The position numbers and the translations under genes were made by a program. Of a stretch of DNA of 64,000 nucleotides, positions 33,105-44,135 are shown piece after piece. A model generated the notes under the pieces. The model was given only the letters and a program-made list of their open reading frames with translations, was not told the origin of the DNA and ran no database searches. How positions within the stretch are numbered: the first letter of the stretch is position 1; every line of letters starts with the position of its first letter. Origin of the DNA: Azorinus chamasolen (Eukaryota; Mollusca; Bivalvia; Cardiida; Solecurtidae); contig OY755244.1 in the NCBI GenBank assembly GCA_963576725.1, positions 82,021,121 through 82,085,120 of the forward strand. Reading direction: 5' to 3'.

Positions 33105-34941
33105 CATAGGAAAATCTTTAAAAATCTTCTTCTCTGAAACTGTAAGGCATAGACCTTTGATATTTGGTATGTAGCATGATCTAATGGTCCTCTACTAAGA
33201 TTGTTCAAATTATGACCCCCAGGACAAAAATGGCCCCTCCCCGGGGCTTATCAGTTTTTCATAGGAAAATCTTTAAAAATCTTCTCTGAAACTGTCAGGC
33301 ATAGACCTTTGGTATTTGGAATGTAGCATCATCTAATGGTCCTCTACTAAGATTGTTCAAATTATGACCCCCGGGCCAAAAATGGCCCCGCCCCAGGGCT
33401 TATCAGTTTTTCATAGGGAAATCTTTAAAAATCATCTTCTCTGAAACTAAGGCATAGACCTGTGATATTTGGTATGTAGCATGATCTAATGGTCCTCTAC
33501 TAAGATTGTTCAAATTATGACCCCTGGGCCAAAATGCCCCGCCCAAGGGCTTATCAGTTTTTCATAGGAAAATCTTTAAAAATCTTCTTCTCTGAAACCG
33601 TAAGGCCTAGACCTTTGATATTTGGTATGTAGCATCATCTAATGGTCCTCTACAAAGATTGTTCAAATTATGACCCCCGGACCAAAAATGGCCCCGCCCC
33701 GGGGCTTATCAGTTTTTCATAGGAAAATCTTTAAAAATCTTCTTCTCTGAAACCGTAAGGCCTAGACCTTTGATATTTAGTATGTAGCATCATCTAATGG
33801 TCCTCTACAAAGATTGTTCAAATTATTACCCCCGGGCCAAAAATGGCCCCGCCCCGTGCTTTTCAGCTTTTCATAGGAAAATCTTTAAAAATCTTCTTCT
33901 CTGAAACTGTAAGGCCAAGACCATTGCTAGTTGGTATGTAGCATTATCTAATGGTCCTCTACAAAGATTGTTTAAATTATGACCCCTGGACCAAATATGG
34001 CCCGCCCCGGGGCTTATCAGTTTTTCATAGGAAAATCTTTTAAAATCTTCTTCTCTGAAACTGTAGGCCTAGACATTTGATATTTGGTATGTAGCATCAT
34101 CTATTGGTCCTCTACAAAGATTGTTCAAATTATGATCCCTTGACCAAAATGGCCCCGCCCGGGGGCGTATCAGTTTTTCATAAAAAGCTTCTTCTCTGAA
34201 ACCGTAAGGCCTAGACCTTTGATATTTGGTATGTAGCATCATCTAATGGTCCTCTACAAAGATTGTTCAAACTATGACCCCCAGGACAAAAATGGCCCCG
34301 CCCCAGGGCTTATCAGTTTTTCATAGGAAAATCTTTAAAAATCTTCTTCTCTGAAACTGTAAGGCATAGACCTTTGATATTTGGTATGTAGCATGATCTA
34401 ATGGTCCTCTACTAAGATTGTTCAAATTATGACCCCTGGGCCAAATATGGCCCCGCCCCGGGGCTTATCAGTTTTTCATAGGAAAATCTTTAAATATATT
34501 CTTCTCTAAAATTATAAGGTATAGACCTTTGATATTTGGTATGTAGCATTATTTAATCGTCCTCTACTAAGATTAATCAAAATATGACCCCCGGACCAAA
34601 AATGGCCCCGCCCAAGGGCTTATCAGTTTTTCATAGGAAAATCTTTAAAAATCTTCTCCTCCAGAACTGTAAGGTCTAGGCCCTTGATATTTGGTATGTA
34701 GCATCATCTAATGGTTTTCTACCAAGATTATTCAAATAATTACCCCTGGGTCAAAAATGGCCCCGCCCTGGGACTTATCAGTTTTTTATATGAAAAGCTT
34801 TAAGAATCTTCTTCTCCAAAACTGTAAGGCAGAGACCTTTAATATTTGATATGTAGCGCTATCTAATAGTTTTCTACCAAGATTGTTCAAATTATGTCCC
34901 CTGGGTTGAAAACTTCCCCGCCCAGGGGCATATCAGTTTTT

Positions 34942-36827
34942 AGCTCACCAGAGCACAAAGTGCTCAAGGTGAGCTTTTGTGATACCCCTGTGTCCGGCGT
35001 CCGTCTGTCCGTCAACAATTTCAAACGACTTCTTCTCTGAAACCGACTGCCCAATTGTAACCAAACTTGGTCAGATACATACTGTTGGTGGGTGCTTCAA
35101 AAGTTGTTAAAAGATAGTGGGTGGGGCCATCGGTCTTGTTGCCATGGCAACCGTACACAATATCTAGAAAAATCTTCTTCTCCAGAATGACTTGTCCGAT
35201 TTGAATATGGTTTTCACCAAAATGTTTCTCAGTTGACTTCAAAAGTTGTTAAAAGAATTTTGATCCGGCAAAAAACATGGCCGCCAAAGGGCGTTGTGGT
35301 GAGGTATTGTGAGGGGGCAGTGTCCGGCGTCGTGCGGCGTGCGATGTGCGTATGTGCGTCGTGCGTCGTCAACAATTTACTTAAACATCTTCTTCTCTGA
35401 AACCACAAAGCCTAGAGCTTTGATATTTGGTATGTAGAATCATCTAATGGTCCTCTACAAAGATTGTTCAAATTATGTCCCCCGGACCAAAAATGGCCCC
35501 GCCCTGGGGCTTATTAGTTTTTCTTAGGAAAATCTTAAAAAATCTTCTTCTCTGAAACCATAAGTCCTAGACCTTTGATATTTGGTATGTAGCATCATCT
35601 AATGGTCCTCTACGAAGATTGTTCAAATTATGACCCCCGGGCCAAAAATGGCCCCGCCCTGGGGCTTATCAGTTTTTCATAGGAAAATCTTTAAAAATCT
35701 TCTTCTCTGAAACTGTAAGGCCTAGACCTTTGATATTTGGTATGTAGCATCATCTAATGGTCCTCTACAAAGATTGTTCAAATTATGACCCCCGTACCAA
35801 AATGGCCCCGCCCAAGGGCTTATCAGTTTTTCATAGGAAAATCTTTAAAAATCTTCTTCTCTGAAACCGTAAGGCCTAGACCTTTGATATTTAGTATGTA
35901 GCATCATCTAATGGTCCTCTACAAAGATTGTTCAAATTATGACCCCCGGGCCATAAATGGCCCCGCCCCGTGCTTGTCAGCTTTTCATAGGAAAATCTTT
36001 AAAAATCTTCTTCTCTGAAACTGTAAGGCCTAGACCATTGCTAGTTGGTATGTAGCATTATCTAATGGTCCTCTACAAAGATTGTTTAAATTATGACCCC
36101 TGGACCAAATATGGCCCGCCCCGGGGCTTATCAGTTTTTCATAGGAAAATCTTTTAAAATCTTCTTCTCTGAAACTGTAGGCCTAGACATTTGATATTTG
36201 GTATGTAGCATCATCTATTGGTCCTCTACAAAGATTGTTCAAATTATGATCCCTTGACCAAAATGGCCCCGCCCGGGGGCGTATCAGTTTTTCATAAAAA
36301 GCTTCTTCTCTGAAACCGTAAGGCCTAGACCTTTGATATTTGGTATGTAGCATCATCTAATGGTCCTCTACAAAGATTGTTCAAACTATGACCCCCGGAC
36401 CAAAAATGGCCCCGGCCCCTGGCTTATCAGTTTTTCATAGGAAAATCTTTAAAAATCTTCTCCTAAACTGTAAGGCCAAGACCTTTGAAATTTAGTATTT
36501 ATTATCATCTAATGGTTTTCTACCAAGATTGTTCAAATTATGACCCCTGGACCAAAACGGCCCCGCCCCTGGCTTATCAGTTTTTCATAGGAAAATCTTT
36601 AAAATCTCCTGTGAAATTGTAAGGGCAGGAACTTTGAAACTTATATGAAGCATCATCTAATGTTCCTTTATTTAGATTGTTCAAATTTGAAACTCAAGGC
36701 CTAAAATTATGGCCCTTGGTTTCATATTGGCCCCAATCTGAAGCTTACTTATTTTTACATAAAAATACAGTATGCATATGTCTATAGTAACCAGGTGAGC
36801 GATTTAGGGCCATCATGGCCCTCTTGT
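34942..36827 (+). mobile_element. A1 elements: a start at 34942 and a truncated one from about 35296
   Basis: Starts AGCTCACCAGAGCACAAAG, with the leader CGTACACAATATCTAG. At 35296 a second leader (GTGAGGTATTGTGAGGGGGC, GTCCGGCGTCGTGCG) starts without the first arm of the palindrome. Its 3' end is at 36827, after which the first element resumes (CCATATATGGTAAT). Confidence 0.7.
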
Positions 36828-37008
36828 TTCCATATATGGTAATAAGGAATTTTCATAGGAAAATCTTTAAAAATCTTCTTCTCTGAAACTGTAAGGCCTA
36901 AACCTTTGATATTTGGTATGTAGCATGATCTTATGGTCCTCTTCAATTACTGTTCAAATTATGACCCCAGGGCCAAAAATGGCCCCGCCCAAGGGCTTAT
37001 CAGTTTTT

Positions 37009-38536
37009 AGCTCACCTGAGCCAAAGGCTCAGGATGAGCTATTGTGACCGCTATTTGTCCGGCGTCCGTCCACATTTTCAAACGACATCTCCTCTGAAAC
37101 TGCTGACCCGATTTTAACCAAATTTTGTCAGAAGCATCATTGGCTAGGGGGAACAAAATGTTGTTCACATTATGACCCCCGGGCCAAAAATGGCCCCGCC
37201 CAAGGGCTTATCAGTTTTTCATAGGAAAATTTTAAAAAATCTTCTTCTCTGAAACTGTAAGGCCTAGACCTTTGATATTTAGTATGTAGCATGATCTTAT
37301 GGTCCTCTACGAAAATTGTACAAATTATGACCCCCGGGCCAAAAATGGCCCCGCCCAAGGGCTTATCAGTTTTTCATAGGAATTTTTTTAAAAATCTTCT
37401 TCTCTGAAACTGTAAGGCCTAGACCTTTGATATTTGGTATGTTGTATGATCTAATGGTCCTCTACAAAAATTGTTCAAATTATGACCCCTGGGCCAAAAA
37501 TGGCCCCGCCCAAGGGCTTATCAGTTTTTCATAGGAAAATTTTAAAAAATCTTCTTCTCTGAAACTGTAAGGCCTAGACCTTTGATATTTAGTATCTAGC
37601 ATGATCTTATGATCCTCTACGAAAATTGTTCAAATTATGACCCCCGGGCCAAAAATGGCCCCGCCCAAGGGCTTATCAGTTTTTCATAGGAAATTTTTTA
37701 AAAATCTTCTTCTCTGAAATTGTAAGGCCTAGACCTTTGATATTTAGTATGTTGCATGATCTAATGGTCCTCTACAAATATTGTTCAAATTATGACCCCT
37801 GGGCCAAAAATGGCCCCGCCCAAGGGCTTATCAGTTTTTCATAGGAAACTCTTAAAAATCTTCTTCTCTGAAACTGTAAGGCCTAGACCTTTGATATTTA
37901 ATTTGTAGCATGATCTTATGGTCCTCTACAAAAATTGTTCAAATTATGACCCCCGGGCAAAAAATGGCCCCGCCCCGGGGCTTATCAGTTTTTCATAGGA
38001 AATTTTTTAAAAATCTTCTTCTCTGAAACTGTAAGGCCTAGACCTTTATTTGGTATGTTGCATGATCTAATGGTCCTCTACAAAAATTGTTCAAATTATG
38101 ACCCCTGGGCCAAAAATGGTCCCGTCCAAGGGCTTATCAGTTTTTCATAGGAAACTCTTTAACAATCTTCTTCTCTGAAACTGTAAGGTCTAGACCTTTG
38201 ATATTTAGTATGTAGCAAGATCTTATAGTCCTCTACAAAAATCGTTCAAATTATGACCCCCAGGCCTAGACCTTTGATATTTGGTATGTAGCTTTGGCTT
38301 GTGGTCCTCTGCCAAGATTGTTCAACTTACGACCATGACCTCTGGGCGAAACTTGGCCCTGGCTTATCAGTTTTCATGGGAAAACTATATCATTTTTCTC
38401 TGAAACCATAAGGCTTAGACCTTTAATTAATGGCATACTGCTTTGCCTTGTGGTTCTCTACCAATGTTGTACAAATGATGGCCCCGTCCCTAGGGTATCT
38501 CAGGTGAGCGCTTCAGGGCCTCATGGCCCTCTTGTT
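37009..38536 (+). mobile_element. A1 element, complete, nested
   Basis: AGCTCACCTGAGCCAAAGGCTC to CAGGGCCTCATGGCCCTCTTGTT. Flanks TTATCAGTTTTT and CATAGGAAAATC rejoin an A1 monomer. Most of this element is repeated at 38641-41989. Confidence 0.8.
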
Positions 38537-39156
38537 CATAGGAAAATCTTTAAAAAATCTTCTTCTCTGAAACTGTTAGGCCTAGACCTTTGATATTTGG
38601 TATGTAGCATGATCTTATAGTCCTCTTCAAAAAACTGTTCAAATTATGACCCCCGGGCCAAAAATGGCCCCGCCGAAGGGCTTATCAGTTTTTCATAGGA
38701 AAATTTTAAAAAATCTTCTTCTCTGAAACTGTAAGGCCTAGACCTTTGATATTTAGTATGTAGCATGATCGAATGGTCCTCTACGAAAATTGTACAAATT
38801 ATGACCCCCGGGCCAAAAATGGCCCCGCCCAAGGGCTTATCAGTTTTTCATAGGAAATTTTTTAAAAATCTTCTTCTCTGAAACTGTAAGGCCTAGACCT
38901 TTGATATTTGGTATGTTGTATGATCTAATGGTCCTCTACAAAAATTGTTCAAATTATGACCCCTGGGCCAAAAATGGCCCCGCCCAAGGGCTTATCAGTT
39001 TTTCATAGGAAAATTTTAAAAAATCTTCTTCTGAAACTGTAAGGCCTAGACCTTTGATATTTAGTATGTAGCATGATCTTATGATCCTCTACGAAAATTG
39101 TTCAAATTATGACCCCCGGGCCAAAAATGGCCCCGCCCAAGGGCTTATCAGTTTTT

Positions 39157-41133
39157 AGCTCACCAGAGCACAAAGTGCTCAGGGTGAGCTTTTGTGATCA
39201 CCTGAAGTCCGTCGTCCGTCGTCGTGCGTCGTGCGTCGTGCGTCGTTCGTCGTTCGTCGTTCGTCGTCCGTCGTCAACAATTTGAACCTTTAAAAATCTT
39301 CTCCTCTGAATCTATAGGGTGCTCAGCTTTCATCTTTGGCACATAGCTTCACCTATAGGTCCTTTACAAAAGTTATATAAATTATGTCCCTGGAGTCAAA
39401 ATTGGCCCCACCCTGGGGGTGTCAAGTTTTCAATAGAAACATATAGTGAAACTTTGAAAATCTTCTTCTCTGAAACTGGAAGGTTCTCAGCTTTGATATT
39501 TGGCACATAGCATCATCTATAGGTCCTCTACAAAAGTTATATAAATCATGTCCCTGGGGTCAAAATTGGCCCCGCCCTAGTGGTGGCAAGTTTTCCGAAG
39601 CTGACTGCTGTTTAAACACTAGTATCTTCCTGGCAAAAACTACATGTCCCAGAGCTTAGATATTTGGTGTATGGATCTACTTAGTTTACCTTTAAGAATT
39701 TTGTTAATATCATAGTTCTGAGGTTAAAATTGGTCCTGCCCTTTGGGTTATACTTTAAAATAGGCTTTTTCACTTCACAAACTGCGGCTAAAGGTTTCTC
39801 CTCCAACCCAGTCCACTGAGACTGACCTAGTTCCAGTGGTTTTACCCTTAGTCTAATCAGTAGAGTAGAAATTGTGTTTAGCCAAATAAATAACAAACAC
39901 TCATTTTAGATGGAGAAAACTAAGTGGATAATTCTCAAAATGCTCTTTGCATATCTATGTCCTGCATTAAGCTCTCAGATATCAATATAGAGTCTTATCA
40001 GTATATCTTTTGTGAAGTTTAGCTGAATACAAGTCAAGTGTTCTATGCTGTAGCATTCTTTATCAGTATTATAGTTGTTTCAGAATTGTTGTCTGCTTGT
40101 CTAAGATTGTTCACATTGTTTTTTAATACATGTCAATCTTACAATTAACTCTCTTGTACAAAACAATTATGAAGTACAATATTGGATTCTGATCTGACAC
40201 ATATGTAATTTGAAGTTACATATGCGTCAGATCAGAATCCAAACTGTGCTAGGTCTCCCTTTGCACTTTTGATAACAACTGGGATGCCTCCCTTCTGGGT
40301 AGACAGCTGATATTTTTAGATCTGGCCTATTGCACAGACAACCCTTTACTCCAAAATTATGCATTTCTGCACCATTGCAAACAGAGTAGACCCAGATTAG
40401 ATGGCTCATTTAGTAGCCATATGATCAATCTGCTCTGTTTACTTATGATATTATATAGTGCAAATTGCATTAAATTATTTCCATTTTTGTGTACAATATA
40501 CAATGTACTTATAATATGTTTACTTAACCCATTCCCTCATATAAATGCCTTTTCATGCATTTGCAAACAGAGCAGACCCAGATCAGGCGGCTCCTTTAGC
40601 AGCTGTCTAAATAGGGTCTACTCTGTTTGTTAATGGAATTTGAAAGATGTTTTTCATTACTTTCTTAAATGGCTACACTTTCTATTTTTCATTATAACTA
40701 TTTTGTCCATGAACATTCAGTAGGTATTGAAATTTTGAATAAACATAGAACAGTGGAAGGGTTAAAAATAAGTTAAGATATGAATAATAATATGAACTCA
40801 TGTATCATCATCTTCAGGTCCTTTACAAAAGTTATATTAATTATGGCCCTGGGGTCAAAATTGGCCCCGCCCCAGGGGTGGGTAGTTTTCAGTAGAAACA
40901 TATAGAGCAAACTTTGAAAATCTTATGAAACTGAAAGGTGCTCAGCTTTCATATTTGGCTCATAGCATCATGTCTAAGTCCTCTACAAAAGTTATATAAA
41001 TTATGCCCCTGGGGTCAAAATTGGCCCGCCCCAGGGCCGGCTAGTTTTCTATAGAAACATATAGTGAAAACTTTGAAAATCTTCTCCTCTGATAGTCTGG
41101 TGAGCGCTTCAGGGCCATTCTGGCCCTCTTGTT
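39157..41133 (+). mobile_element. A2 element nested in the duplicated A1 copy
   Basis: 5' palindrome and a long (GTCGTTC)n-like stretch (39205-39275), a few monomers, a non-array interior at 39600-40800 with TTAA-type foldbacks, then the A2 3' end. It interrupts at TTATCAGTTTTT | CATAGG, as the other nested copies do. Confidence 0.8.
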
Positions 41134-43147
41134 CATAGGAAATTTTTTAAAAATCTTCTTCTCTGAAATTGTAAGGCCTAGACCTTTGATATTTGGTATG
41201 TTGCATGATCTAATGGTCCTCTACAAAAAATGTTCAAATTATGACCCCTGGGCCAAAAATGGCCCCGCCCAAGGGCTTATCAGTTTTTCATAGGAAACTC
41301 TTTAAAAATCTTCTTCTCTGAAACTGTAAGGCCTAGACCTTTGATATTTAATTTGTAGCATGATCTTATGGTCCTCTACAAAAATTGTTCAAATTATGAC
41401 CCCCGGGCCAAAAATGGCCCCGCCCCGGGGCTTATCAGTTTTTCATAGGAAAATTTTTAAAAATCTTCTTCTCTGAAACTGTAAGGCCTAGACCTTTGAT
41501 ATTTGGTATGTTGCATGATCTAATGGTCCTCTACAAAAATTGTTCAAATTATGACCCCTGGGCCAAAAATGGTCCCGTCCAAGGGCTTGTCAGTTTTTCA
41601 TAGGAAACTCTTTAACAATCTTCTTCTCTGAAACTGTAAGGTCTAGACCTTTGATATTTAGTATGTAGCAAGATCTTATAGTCCTCTACAAAAATCGTTC
41701 AAATTATGACCCCCAGGCCTAGACCTTTGATATTTGGTATGTAGCTTTGGCTTGTGGTCCTCTGCCAAGATTGTTCAACTTACGACCATGACCTCTGGGC
41801 GAAACTTGGCCCTGGCTTATCAGTTTTCATGGGAAAACTATATCATTTTTCTCTGAAACCATAAGGCTTAGACCTTTAATTAATGGCATACTGCTTTGCC
41901 TTGTGGTTCTCTACCAATGTTGTACAAATGATGGCCCCGTCCCTAGGGTATCTCAGGTGAGCGCTTCAGGGCCTCATGGCCCTCTTGTTCATAGGAAAAT
42001 CTTTAAAAAATCTTCTTCTCTGAAACTGTAAGGCCTAGACCATTGCTAGTTGGTATGTAGCATTATCTAATGGTCCTCTACAAAGATTGTTTAAATTATG
42101 ACCCCCGGGCCAAAAATGGCCCCGCCCAAGGGCTTATCAGTTTTTCATAGGAAAATCTTTAAAAATCTTCTTCTCTGAAACTGTAAGGCCTAGACCTTTG
42201 ATATTTGGTATGAAGCATTATCTTATGGTCCTCTACATATATTGTTCAAATTATGACCCCTGGGCCAAAAATGGCCCCGCCCAAGGGCTTATCAGTTTTT
42301 CATAGGAAACTCTTTAAAAATCTTCTTCTCTGAAATTGTAAGGCCTAGACCTTTGATATTTGGTATGTAGCATGATCTTATGGTCCTTTACAAATATTGT
42401 TCAAATTATAACCCCCGGGCCAAAAATGGCCCCGCCCAAGGGCTTATCAGTTTTTCATTGGAAAATCTTTAAAAATCTACTCAAACTGTAAGGCCTAGAC
42501 CATTGATATTTGGTGTGACTAACATGATCTAATGGTCCTCTATAAATATGTAGCTGTGGCTTGTGGTCCTCTGCCAAGAATGTTTAACTTACAACCCTGA
42601 CCACTGGGCGAAACTTGGCCCTGCCTCAGGGCTTATCAGTTTTTCATGGGAAAAATATGAAATATTATTTTTCTCTGAAACCATAAGGCTTAGGCCTTTA
42701 ATTAATGGCATACTGCTTTGCCTTGTGGTTCTCTACCAAGGTTGTCCACATAATTCTTTGTGGTCAAAAATGGCCCAGCCCCTGGGGTATATCTCAGGTG
42801 AGCGCTTCAGGGCCTCATGGCCCTCTTGTTTATAGGAAAGTTTTTAAAAATCTTTAAAAGTCTTCTCTGAACTTATAAGGCATAGACCTTAGATATTTGG
42901 TATGATGCATTATCTAATAGTCCTCTACCAAGATTTTCAAATTGTGTACCCCGGATCAAAATTGACCCCGCCCTGGGGCTTAACAGTTTTTCATAGGAAA
43001 ATATTTAAGGTCTAGACTCTTTATATTTAGTATGTAGCATCATCTGATGGTTTTCTACCAAGATTTTTCAAATTATGCAATCTGTCATTGAAATCATTAA
43101 TCTGTTACGAACAGGTGAGCGATTAAGGGCCATCATGGCCCTTTTGT

Positions 43148-44135
43148 TTTAAGTAAATCAATGCAATTTATTATGTCCTTGTAAAAAAAAAAGCAAAGAA
43201 ACATGAGGCTCTTACCTTAAAAATGACCCAACTCATCAACTGCTAAAGTCAAACAAGAACTTGACTAACACCAAATGGAAACTACCAACAACTTGGCAAC
43301 AAGCTCTTACCAGTTTTGAATATGTACACAAGGGAAAGGGAAAACTTTTTAAATGAGACCTTTTCTTGTGAGAATGTTTTCATGAAATTGTTGGTAAGTT
43401 ATTTTATTCATATAATGAATTATTTTGTGCATTTCAAGTGTTTTCCGTTCTTCAAAACATGGTTTGAGCTGTAGGTGTATGAACGGTAACAGGTCCGAAT
43501 TCCCGAACGTGATACGAAAAATCGCGAGAATTAGCAATCGGAAGTAAAACATCAACAACTGTTTCAGTGTAAACAATAAAGATATTAAGCTCAAATAAAA
43601 AGCATATGGTTTTAAAAACGATAGCTCATTACATATTGTTGTTTGCTAGTTTCACGTCGGAATTGAAAATTGAACAAGAAAACACCATGCAAAATTTGCA
43701 AGCGCTAGAACGGTAATAAAGGCGAATAACAATTAAACAGAATAAACAAGATTTATTCTGAAATAAACCGTTTATACCTTAATCCAAGGTCGTTACGTTC
43801 AACTCATCTTCCCTTCCAGTGTTAGAATAAACAAGAGAACAATAACTGTTTCAACTTTATTTTATCACCTTTCGGCTTGAAACCGAAGTCGAATAAACTA
43901 GATTTCTTTCGTTTCGTTTTGTTCTCCATTGCTGTGATGAACAGACTTTCTATATAAGGATCGTAACGATAAGAACCGAGTACATCGCCGTTACGCAACG
44001 ACTCGGACAGAAATAACCGGTGCTCACGTAAAATTACAATTTTTGTCATTTTTATCTCGGCACGAAAAACAACCGATGCAGCGACGAAAACAACCTATGG
44101 TTTGCATCGTTAATCGGTTACTAATGACAACCCTG
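43148..44135 (-). mobile_element. Truncated hAT-like transposon remnant
   Basis: The right end ATGACAACCCTG (44124-44135) reads CAGGGTTGTCAT on the minus strand, a hAT-type terminus. The left end is not visible. The sequence is non-array, with two minus-strand small ORFs. Confidence 0.5.
43822..43929 (-). pseudogene. N-terminal remnant of a hAT-type protein
   Basis: From ATG at 43929 (minus strand) the frame reads MENKTKRKKSSLFDFGFKPK and then a Lys-rich end. A basic start followed by SLxDFGF is a pattern I associate with N-termini of hAT-superfamily proteins. The frame extends 40 codons further upstream. No core domain. Confidence 0.35.

Larger units (their letters stand above)
31415..43147 (+). 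mobile_element. Large nested A1/A2 cluster
   Basis: A1 sequence opens at 31415 (AGCTCACCTGGCACAAAGTGCC) and continues to a 3' end at 43147 (GGTGAGCGATTAAGGGCC, hairpin, CTTTTGTT), interrupted by further A1 and A2 elements. 3' ends lie at 33104, 36827, 38536, 41133, 41989, 42830 and 43147, and 5' starts at 31415, 31666, 34942, 35296 (truncated), 37009 and 39157. The extra end is explained by an internal duplication. No gene is present in these 11.7 kb. Confidence 0.8.

Noticed and set aside
37009..43147. CRISPR-like array of direct repeats
   Set aside because: Units are about 155 bp, contiguous and without spacers, in a eukaryotic context, so these are TE monomers.
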